From: Pseudomonas entomophila
Lineage (GTDB): Bacteria; Pseudomonadota; Gammaproteobacteria; Pseudomonadales; Pseudomonadaceae
DNA length: 64,000 nt
Direction: 5' to 3'
Assembly (NCBI RefSeq): GCF_013523165.1
Contig: NZ_JAAMQI010000004.1
Coordinates: 62,001-126,000, forward strand
The translations under genes and the position numbers were made by a program. The notes below the pieces were generated by a model, which saw only the letters and a program-made list of their open reading frames with translations, made no database searches and had not been told where the DNA came from. Position 1 is the stretch's first letter, and every line of letters begins with the position of its first letter. Shown piece by piece: positions 57,376-64,000 of this stretch.

Positions 57376-58776
57376 TCAGGGCAACGGCACCTGTGGCACG
57401 TCCGGTCCTGCGCTGACCGCTACCTGGCGTGCCCGATGGACGTGCAGGGCGAAGGCCTCGCGCACCTGCCGGGGCTCCACGGCTGCCAGGCGATCCAGGT
57501 AGGTCGTGAGGTAGGTTTCATCCAGGCCTTGCTGATTGACATAAGCCAGCAGGTTCACCAGACGGCCGTTCTCAGCCACCTGCTTGAGCCACTGGCCAGC
57601 GATCTGCTGGCGCGCGATGCCCACTTCCCGCTCGCTGGGGCCTTCTTCGACGAAACGGTCCACCAGCGCCTCGACCAGCGTCTGCGATGCATCGGTGTAC
57701 TGAGGCGCGACATCCCAGTAGATGCCCAGGAATCCAGCCGCACGCAGCTGCTGCGGGACCGAACGGATGCCATAGGTCAACCCGCGGCGCACACGCAGCT
57801 CCTGCATCAGGCGTGAGTTCAGGCCCTCGCCCAGTACCTGGTTGCCCAGCAGCAAGGCCAGGTCCGCATCGGAGCCCGGCACTGTGTCGATCGGGCAGGC
57901 GATCGCGATCTGGCTCGTGGCGCCCGCCTGCTCCAGATGAACGATCTCCTGCTCGCGGGGCTGTACCGCGGGCAGCTCGATGGAGGCCCAGTTCTGGTTG
58001 AGCCCCAGGCTCAGCCGGTGCGCGATCGCCTGCGCACGCTCGCGTGACAGATCGCCGACGATCGACACCTGCAGGTTGCGCGCCGAATAGGCACGTCGAT
58101 GGTAGGCCCGCAGATCGTCCACGGTCAGGCGCGACAAGCTGTCTGGCACGCTGCCGTAGTAATGGGCATACGGATGCCCGGCGAACAGGTGGCTGGGCAC
58201 GGCGGCCCTGACCCGGTGATAGGCGAGCTGCCGCCGACCTTGTTGATAGGCGCGGAACTGGCCCTTGACCGTGGCCAGCAGGGCAGGCGCGAAGGCCGGG
58301 CGCGCCAGCACGTCTTCGAACAAGCCGAGCGCCGTTTCACTGAACGTGGCCTCGCTCAGGGTGCGCAGTGTCAAGGTGGCATGGTCGGCGTCGATGGTCT
58401 TGCCCAGCAGGGCGCCGGAGCCCTCCAGTGCCTGGGCGAAGGCTGCCGCGTCATGGCGCTGGGTGCCTTTGTCGAGCATGTGCAACGTCATGGCCGCCAG
58501 GCCTGGCAGGTCGCCGTCGTAGGCAGCGCCCGCCGCGAAGCGCACGGTCACGTCGATCATCGGGACGGTGGACGACGGCACGAAGAGCACGCGGCTGCCC
58601 GCGTCGGTCTGCCAGGCCTGCACGGGAATATCGAGGCGTTCCAGCCTGTCGAGGTCCAGGTGGGCGGCCGACGTCAGCAGGGCCAGTGGGTTCTCTTCGG
58701 CCAGTGCGGCTGGACGAGGGGAACAGCGCGCGTCGGCAGTCGACGACGCTGGGGCGCAGGGCGGCACGTTACTCAT
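57376..58776 (-). CDS. M16 peptidase-like protein, inactive subunit, extra pair
   Basis: A 466-residue protein of the M16 fold without the zinc motif; the corresponding place reads LHMLDKGTQ. It keeps the RRGLTYGIRS segment of the substrate-binding half. No signal peptide is visible, unlike the related protein at 60797-62278. It starts eight bases inside the end of the catalytic partner gene, so the two are coupled and probably form a heterodimer. Confidence 0.85.
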   Translation of the reverse strand: MSNVPPCAPASSTADARCSPRPAALAEENPLALLTSAAHLDLDRLERLDIPVQAWQTDAGSRVLFVPSSTVPMIDVTVRFAAGAAYDGDLPGLAAMTLHMLDKGTQRHDAAAFAQALEGSGALLGKTIDADHATLTLRTLSEATFSETALGLFEDVLARPAFAPALLATVKGQFRAYQQGRRQLAYHRVRAAVPSHLFAGHPYAHYYGSVPDSLSRLTVDDLRAYHRRAYSARNLQVSIVGDLSRERAQAIAHRLSLGLNQNWASIELPAVQPREQEIVHLEQAGATSQIAIACPIDTVPGSDADLALLLGNQVLGEGLNSRLMQELRVRRGLTYGIRSVPQQLRAAGFLGIYWDVAPQYTDASQTLVEALVDRFVEEGPSEREVGIARQQIAGQWLKQVAENGRLVNLLAYVNQQGLDETYLTTYLDRLAAVEPRQVREAFALHVHRARQVAVSAGPDVPQVPLP

Positions 58777-60118
58777 GAGGAGTGTCCTCGGTCATCAGGT
58801 AGGTGATGGTGCGTCGTTCAGCGGTCAGGTAACGCTGGGCCACTGCGCGAAGCGTTTCGCCTTGGAGGCCATTGATCAGGGTGGTCTGGTCGACATGTTG
58901 CAGGGGGTCCAGGGCAACGGTGGCGCGCAGACCGACCAGGCGAGCCTGCCCATCGATAGCGTCTTGGGCATAGATGCGCGCGGCCAGCTGGCGCGCCTTG
59001 GCCCTGGACAGTTCCGCTGCGGTAGGTGGTGCCGTGCCCAGTGCCTCGACGATGTCGAGGATGCGCGCCGCCGCCTGCGCCGGCGTGGCGATCGCCGGGT
59101 TGGAGAACGCGCTGATGGTCAGCAGCGAGTCGCCGCGCATCAAGGACCGGTAGGCAACGGAAAGGGCCTGCAGCACCCCCTCCTCGAGGACCAGTTGTGT
59201 ATACAGACGAGAGCCCTTGCCATTGCCCAGCCACTCGGTCAGCAGGCTCAGCGCCACGGCCTGCTCCGGGGCATCGGCTGTGCCCAGGCTGGGAACGTTG
59301 AAACTCATGACCAACCCAGGGCGCAAGCCTGGCAGCGTCACGGTCTGGATGCGTGCATCGGTCGTCGCCTCGTAGCGTGGCCTGGGCCGCTCGGGCAATG
59401 CACGTGCAGGCAGCATGGCGAAATGACGCTCGACCATCGCCCGCAGGCTGTCCAGCTCGGCATGGCCTGCCACGACCAGCGTGGCGTTGTTGGGGTGGTA
59501 CCAGGTCTTGTACCAGTCGCGCACGGCAGCCAGGTCGAGCTGCTCGATCTCCTCCGGGTGTCCGATCAGGGGGGCCGCGTAGGGACTGGCCCCATGGGCC
59601 AGGCTGTTCGCGCGTTCCAGGGCCAGCGCCACGGGGTTGTCATCGACCTGTGCCCGGCGCTCGGCCAGGACCACGTCACGTTCGGTCGTCCACTGGGTGG
59701 GCGCAAGGGTCGCCGTGGCCATCGAATCGGCCATGGCCTCCAGGATGACCTCCATGCGGCTCGACGGCAGCGTTGCGTGAAACACCGTGGCGTCTTCGTA
59801 GGCGAAGGCGTTCCAGTCCGCGCCCAGGCGCGACAAGGTTTGCGTGTAGTACCCTGCGGGCAGCTTGGCGCTACCTTTGAACACCAGGTGCTCGAGGTAG
59901 TGTGACATCCCGGAGCGCCCTGGCGGTTCATCGCTCGAGCCGACGTGGTACCACAGCTGGACGGCGACCAAGGGGGCACGATGGTCTTCGAGCAGATAGA
60001 CCTGGAGGCCGTTATCCAGCGTGAATCGCTGAGGCTGGCGAGCCGAGGCACCGCCTGGCAGTGAGGCGCCTTCGCCCAGAGGGGCGAGCAAGGCAGGCAG
60101 TAGAGGGGATCGAGGCAT
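58769..60118 (-). CDS. M16 zinc peptidase, catalytic subunit, extra pair
   Basis: A 449-residue metallopeptidase with the inverted zinc motif HXXEH as HYLEH (MSHYLEHLVFKGSAKL) and the distal glutamate in ERDVVLAERRAQ. It is closely similar in plan to the protein encoded at 62271-63626. The N-terminus (MPRSPLLPALLAPLGEGASL) is not a convincing signal peptide, so location is unclear. AGGAG lies nine bases before the start at 60118. Natural substrate unknown. Confidence 0.88.
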   Translation of the reverse strand: MPRSPLLPALLAPLGEGASLPGGASARQPQRFTLDNGLQVYLLEDHRAPLVAVQLWYHVGSSDEPPGRSGMSHYLEHLVFKGSAKLPAGYYTQTLSRLGADWNAFAYEDATVFHATLPSSRMEVILEAMADSMATATLAPTQWTTERDVVLAERRAQVDDNPVALALERANSLAHGASPYAAPLIGHPEEIEQLDLAAVRDWYKTWYHPNNATLVVAGHAELDSLRAMVERHFAMLPARALPERPRPRYEATTDARIQTVTLPGLRPGLVMSFNVPSLGTADAPEQAVALSLLTEWLGNGKGSRLYTQLVLEEGVLQALSVAYRSLMRGDSLLTISAFSNPAIATPAQAAARILDIVEALGTAPPTAAELSRAKARQLAARIYAQDAIDGQARLVGLRATVALDPLQHVDQTTLINGLQGETLRAVAQRYLTAERRTITYLMTEDTPHE

Positions 60119-60206
60119 GGCCGAAGCTCCTGAGGGGGTCCCCCAGGAGTGTCGACAGGACGGGCGTGCCGCCTGCGTTAATTAGTTATGCAGGGGCGAT
60201 GGAGCG

Positions 60207-60797
60207 TCAGTGCTTTTGCCACAAGGCGTAGTAGACCTGGCCGGTTTTCTTTTCCCGGTGCAGGCGCCAGCGCTCGGGCATGGACAAGGTGGACGGCGCC
60301 GCCTCGCTCTCGGTATAGATCCAGGCATGCTCACGCAGCCACTCGCGTTCGTCGAGCAACGTGCAGACGGTGGCGAGCAGACCTTCGTGGAACGGCGGAT
60401 CGAGGAAGACCACGTCGAACGTCTGTTTCACCGGACCCTCCAGGTAGCGCACCGCATCGGTCTGCAAGAGTTGCCCGCGCGGGCAGCGCAGCACTTCCAG
60501 ATTGTCCCGCAGGTTGGCGATGGCGGCAGGGTTGGTGTCCAGGGCCACGGCATCCGCCGCGCCTCGAGACAGCGCTTCGAGCACCAGGGCACCGCTGCCG
60601 GTGAAGGCATCGAGCACGCGCGCGCCCTCGATGCTGGGCGCCAGCCAGTTGAAGACGGTTTCACGCACGCGGTCCGGGGTGGGCCGCAGGCCCGCACCCT
60701 CCGGGACGTTCAGGCGGCGGCTGCGCCATTCGCCAGCGATGATCCGCACATGGCCCTGGCCTCGGACAGGGCGGGCGGGTTGAGACGATCGTGCCAT
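60207..60797 (-). CDS. rsmD: 16S rRNA (guanine966-N2)-methyltransferase RsmD
   Basis: A 196-residue methyltransferase. N-terminal RIIAGEWRSRRLNVPEG and LRPTPDRVRETVFNWL, SAM site VLDAFTGSGALVLEALSRGA, and the catalytic DPPF motif (VVFLDPPFHEG) identify RsmD. Its start overlaps the stop of the upstream M16 gene by one base (TGATG). It lies between two M16 pairs. Confidence 0.95.
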   Translation of the reverse strand: MARSSQPARPVRGQGHVRIIAGEWRSRRLNVPEGAGLRPTPDRVRETVFNWLAPSIEGARVLDAFTGSGALVLEALSRGAADAVALDTNPAAIANLRDNLEVLRCPRGQLLQTDAVRYLEGPVKQTFDVVFLDPPFHEGLLATVCTLLDEREWLREHAWIYTESEAAPSTLSMPERWRLHREKKTGQVYYALWQKH

Positions 60798-62278
60798 CAG
60801 TGCTCCGGTACGCCGAGAGGTTGCTCGGCAGGTGTGTCGGTAGGGGCGGGCAGCGGCTTTTGGGGCACCTTCGGGCCCACGGTGACGATGACCAGCTTTT
60901 CGGCGCTCAGGTGACGACGCATCGCGTCCCGAACCTGCGCCACGGTCAACGCCTGCGACTGCTGCATGAAATCTTCCAGCCAGGTCAGCGGCAGGTTGTA
61001 GAAGCCGATCACGCCCAGCTGCCCGACGACGCTGGCATTGCTGGCGTTCGACAGCGGGAAGCTGCCGGCCAGCTCACGCTTGGCGGCGTCCAGCTCCTGC
61101 TGGGTCGGGCCGTCCTTCAGGTAGGTGGTGAGGATGTCGCGCACCAGGCCCAACGTGCCCTCGCTCAGCTCGGCGCGGGTCTGCAGGTTGATCATGAACG
61201 GACCACGCACCTGCATCGGGCTGAACATCGAATAGACGCCGTAGGTCAGGCCACGCTTCTCGCGCACCTCGCTCATCAGGCGCGTGCCGAAACTGCCGCC
61301 ACCGAGGATCTGGTTGCCCAGCGACAGCGCTGGCCAGTCCGGGTCGGCGCGGTCGATGCCCAGTTCGGCCAGCATCAGATGCGTCTGCTTGGACGGGAAG
61401 TCGAGATGCGTCATCCCGGCCTTGGGTTCGCTTGGCATGGCAGGCGCGGGCAGGGCAGGGCCCTTGGGCAGGGACGATGACACGCGCGCAGCGACCTGCT
61501 CGGCCTGCTGGCGGTCCAGGTCGCCCACGATCGCGATCACCGCGTTGCCGGCCGCGTAGGCCTTGGCATGGAACGCGCGCAGTTGCTCGAGGGTGATCGG
61601 CGGTACGCTCTCGGGCGTTCCGTCGCTCGGGTGCGCGTAGGGGTGCGATGCGTAGAGGTGGCTGAACAGCGCCTTGCTGGCGATCTTCTCGGGGCTCTGC
61701 TTCTCGTACTCGAAGCCGGCCAGGATCTGGTTCTTGATCCGGGCGAGGGAGTCCTGCGGGAAGGTCGGCTGGCCGACCACCTGTGCGAACAACGCCAAGG
61801 CCGGTTCGCGTTTGTCGGCAGCGCTCAGGCTGCGCAGCGAGACGATGGCCATGTCGCGGTACGCGCCGTTGCCGAACTCGGCGCCCAGCCCCTCGAACCC
61901 TTGGGCGATGGCCGTGACGTCCTTGCCGGGTACGCCTTCGTTGAGCATCGCGTTGGTCAGCGTGGCCACGCCTGGCGTGTCGCCATCCTGGCTGCTGCCT
62001 GCGGCGAAGGTCACTTGAAGGTTGAACATCGGTAGCTCGCGGGCCTCGACGAACAGCACCCTGGCCCCTTCCTGGGTCTTCCAGGACTGGATGTCGAAGG
62101 TGCGTCGAGCGGGGGCCTTGCCGTCCAGCTCGGCCAGCGAGTGCAGGGCGCCACCAGGGCGCGGCGCGTCCGGCTTGGTGCTGTCGGCCTGGGCCGGGCC
62201 GACCAGCAGCAGAGCCAGGGCCAGGGTGAGGCCGCCCAGGCCCAGGGGTAACGAGCGCAGTGCGCGACGATCATTCAT
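60797..62278 (-). CDS. M16 peptidase-like protein, inactive subunit, usual pair
   Basis: A 493-residue exported M16-fold protein. The signal peptide ends VGPAQA near residue 31. There is no HXXEH (LTNAMLNEGV at that place), but the RGLTYGVYSMF segment of the substrate-binding half is kept. The start lies eight bases inside the catalytic gene upstream. This pair next to rsmD and ftsY is conserved in Pseudomonas. Confidence 0.9.
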   Translation of the reverse strand: MNDRRALRSLPLGLGGLTLALALLLVGPAQADSTKPDAPRPGGALHSLAELDGKAPARRTFDIQSWKTQEGARVLFVEARELPMFNLQVTFAAGSSQDGDTPGVATLTNAMLNEGVPGKDVTAIAQGFEGLGAEFGNGAYRDMAIVSLRSLSAADKREPALALFAQVVGQPTFPQDSLARIKNQILAGFEYEKQSPEKIASKALFSHLYASHPYAHPSDGTPESVPPITLEQLRAFHAKAYAAGNAVIAIVGDLDRQQAEQVAARVSSSLPKGPALPAPAMPSEPKAGMTHLDFPSKQTHLMLAELGIDRADPDWPALSLGNQILGGGSFGTRLMSEVREKRGLTYGVYSMFSPMQVRGPFMINLQTRAELSEGTLGLVRDILTTYLKDGPTQQELDAAKRELAGSFPLSNASNASVVGQLGVIGFYNLPLTWLEDFMQQSQALTVAQVRDAMRRHLSAEKLVIVTVGPKVPQKPLPAPTDTPAEQPLGVPEH

Positions 62279-63626
62279 GGGCCGATGCCTCCGGCAGGAC
62301 GTGGGCGACGCTCAGGCGTTCGCGGGTGAAATAGGTACGTGCGGCGTTCTGGACGTCCTGAGGCGTCACCTGCTTGAGGGCGTCGAGTTCCTGGTCGATC
62401 AGCTTCCACGACAGGCCGACGGTCTCCAGCTGGCCGATGGTGGTGGCCTGGCTGCTGATCGAGTCGCGATCGTAGACCAGCCCGGCGATCACCTGCGCGC
62501 GCACGCGCTCGAGCTCTTCGGCACTGGGCGGCGTGGTCTTGAGCTCATCGAGCTGTTGCCAGAGCCCCTGCTCGACGTCGGCCAGGGATTTGTGCTTCTG
62601 CACGTTGGGCGTGGCCGAAATCATGAACAGGCTGTCGCCACGCGTGAAGGCGTCATAGTTCGACGAGGCGCCGGCGACCAGTTCCTGGCCGCGTTCCAGG
62701 CGCGCCGGCAGGCGGGCGCTGTAGCCACCGTCCAGCAGGGCCGAGATCAGGCGCAGGGCATGCACCTCGCGCGGGTCCTTGGCGGTGGCCAGGCCCGGTA
62801 CGTTGAAGCCATAGAGCAGCATCGGCAGTTGAGTCTGCAGGTGCAGGGTCAGCTGCCGCTGGCCGGCATCGGCCAGTTCGATCGGCAGCTTGGCCGGCGG
62901 TACCTCACGCTTGGGAATCGCGCCGAAGTACTGCTGCGCCAGGCCCTTGACCTCGTCGGCCGTCACGTCGCCGACCACCACCAGGGTGGCGTTGTTGGGG
63001 GCGTACCAGGAGGCGTACCAGTGGCGCAGTTCCTCGACCTTCATGCGCTCGAGGTCGGCCATCCAGCCGATGGTCGGCGTATGGTAGCCGCTGGCCGGGT
63101 AGGCCATGGCGCGGAACCGCTCGAAGGCCTTGCCAGCCGGCCTGTCGTCGGTGCGCAGGCGACGTTCCTCTTTGATCACCTCGATTTCACGGCTGAACTC
63201 ATCGGCCGGCAGACGCAGGCTGGACATGCGATCGGCCTCCAGCTCCAGGGCGACCGGCAGGCGGTCGCGCGCCAAGACCTGGTAGTAGGCGGTGTAATCG
63301 TCGCTGGTGAAGGCGTTTTCCTCGGCGCCCAGGTCACGCAGGACCCGCGAGGCTTCGCCAGGCCCGAGCTTGGCGCTGCCTTTGAACATCATGTGCTCGA
63401 GGGCGTGGGACAGGCCGGTCTGGCCTGGCGTCTCGTAGCTCGACCCGACCTTGTACCAGATCTGGGACACCACCACGGGCGCGCGATGGTCCTCGCGCAC
63501 GACCACCTTGAGGCCGTTGTCCAGGGTGAATTCATGGGTGGGTTGAGCGGTGGCGGCATGGCCCGTCAGGGGCAAGCAGAGCGCGCTGAGCAACAGGCCA
63601 GCGGCGCGGCGAGCGAGAGCATTCAT
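62271..63626 (-). CDS. M16 zinc peptidase, catalytic subunit, usual pair
   Basis: A 451-residue exported metallopeptidase. Signal peptide MNALARRAAGLLLSALCLPL ending near GHAATA; zinc motif HALEH in LSHALEHMMFKGSAKLGPGE, distal glutamate in EVIKEERRLRTDD. I chose the ATG at 63626 because it starts exactly at the signal peptide; longer in-frame versions read into promoter DNA. Periplasmic; substrate unknown. Divergent from ftsY. Confidence 0.92.
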   Translation of the reverse strand: MNALARRAAGLLLSALCLPLTGHAATAQPTHEFTLDNGLKVVVREDHRAPVVVSQIWYKVGSSYETPGQTGLSHALEHMMFKGSAKLGPGEASRVLRDLGAEENAFTSDDYTAYYQVLARDRLPVALELEADRMSSLRLPADEFSREIEVIKEERRLRTDDRPAGKAFERFRAMAYPASGYHTPTIGWMADLERMKVEELRHWYASWYAPNNATLVVVGDVTADEVKGLAQQYFGAIPKREVPPAKLPIELADAGQRQLTLHLQTQLPMLLYGFNVPGLATAKDPREVHALRLISALLDGGYSARLPARLERGQELVAGASSNYDAFTRGDSLFMISATPNVQKHKSLADVEQGLWQQLDELKTTPPSAEELERVRAQVIAGLVYDRDSISSQATTIGQLETVGLSWKLIDQELDALKQVTPQDVQNAARTYFTRERLSVAHVLPEASAHE

Positions 63627-63857
63627 ACGTTGTTTAACCTGTAGGGCGGCCAGCGCGGACTTAGCGTCCGTGGGCCAGGAGGTGCTAGGATACTGATCCG
63701 CTTGCCTGGCGACCATGCCTGTTGCCGTTCTCGCCCCGCAGGCCTCACGACAAAACATTGCGCATGAACCAGGCGGATTCAAAATAGTCTGTTCTGCATT
63801 TGAAGAATTCCGATGCGCCACTGGTGGCGGATCGCTTGCCTGAGATAGCCGTCTCCC

Positions 63858-64000
63858 ATGTTTGGTTCCAACGACGACAAGAAAGCCCCGGCCGATGCTG
63901 GTGGTAAAAAAGGCCTGTTCAGCTGGTTTCGCAAGAAGCCGCAGACCCCTGTCGCCGAGCCGTCGGCACCCGAGCCTGTAGCCCCATCGGCCGCCGAGGC
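63858..64000 (+). CDS. ftsY: Signal recognition particle receptor FtsY (N-terminal part)
   Basis: Only the first 47 codons are in the window: MFGSNDDKKAPADAGGKKGL then FSWFRKKPQ and a Pro/Ala/Glu-rich acidic stretch. The FGSNDDKK start, the amphipathic GLFSWFRKK membrane-targeting segment and the acidic A-domain that follows are typical of pseudomonad FtsY. Its position divergent from the M16 genes and near rsmD supports this. The GTPase NG domain lies beyond the window. Confidence 0.88.
   Translation, partial: MFGSNDDKKAPADAGGKKGLFSWFRKKPQTPVAEPSAPEPVAPSAAE

Noticed and set aside
62022..63644. A 540-codon plus-strand frame opposite the M16 genes
   Set aside because: Antisense shadow with no recognisable motif; the minus strand carries two intact M16 proteins.

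Overview
The window is a chromosomal segment of a high-GC gammaproteobacterium, almost certainly a Pseudomonas of the P. putida group. Evidence is the family-level gene order (pot/spu polyamine operon, two-adaptor RND pump, sbp-cysTWA, serA, rpiA-ilvA, rppH-ptsP, lgt-thyA, cadR-cadA, folA, ilvD, mutM, coaD, rsmD, M16 peptidases, ftsY), the many P. putida-type REP sequences, and protein sequences I recognise as pseudomonad. No rRNA, tRNA, CRISPR array, insertion sequence or prophage was seen. All identifications are from reading motifs, not from database searches.

Layout. 1-3027: end of potF, then potGHI (polyamine import). 3225-8493: a TriABC-like RND efflux operon with two lipoprotein adaptors. 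8494-18184: a sulfur-related block made of a YezD-family small protein, sulfate ABC importer sbp-cysTWA, a TonB-ExbB-ExbD set, an RBBP9-type hydrolase, an unusual sigma54-activator-like AAA+ protein, and an orphan MetQ-type lipoprotein. Three of its promoter regions share the 8-mer TATTCCTT. 18434-20264: an AT-rich islet with a PAAR-tipped putative type VI effector and an overlapping membrane immunity candidate. This is the most accessory part of the window. 20416-25552: acetyltransferase, lipase-like hydrolase, DUF2059-like exported protein, prolyl-hydroxylase-like dioxygenase, a shrunken solute-binding protein, and serA.

25701-25950 is a decayed FAD-linked oxidase (D-2-hydroxyglutarate dehydrogenase type) beside serA, reduced to its two ends. 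25977-31544: FAH-family hydrolase, tandem SdiA-regulated-type proteins, rpiA, ilvA and a small membrane protein. 31805-38897: HAD phosphatase, rppH, ptsP, NRDE protein, TauE-type permease, lgt and thyA. 39089-41864: CadR/CadA metal resistance with a textbook MerR-type operator. 41895-54999: DUF3482 GTPase/DUF2868 pair, folA, cystine-type symporter, ilvD, an N-shortened MgtE, RlmI-like methyltransferase, PfpI-like protein, HDOD protein, mutM, ferredoxin and coaD. 55297-64000: sulfurtransferase, YheT-type hydrolase, two M16 peptidase pairs flanking rsmD, and the start of ftsY.

Best candidates for new biology are the PAAR effector/immunity islet, the activator that has lost its GAFTGA loop and arginine fingers inside a sulfur gene cluster, the duplicated M16 pair around rsmD, and the lobe-deleted solute-binding protein.
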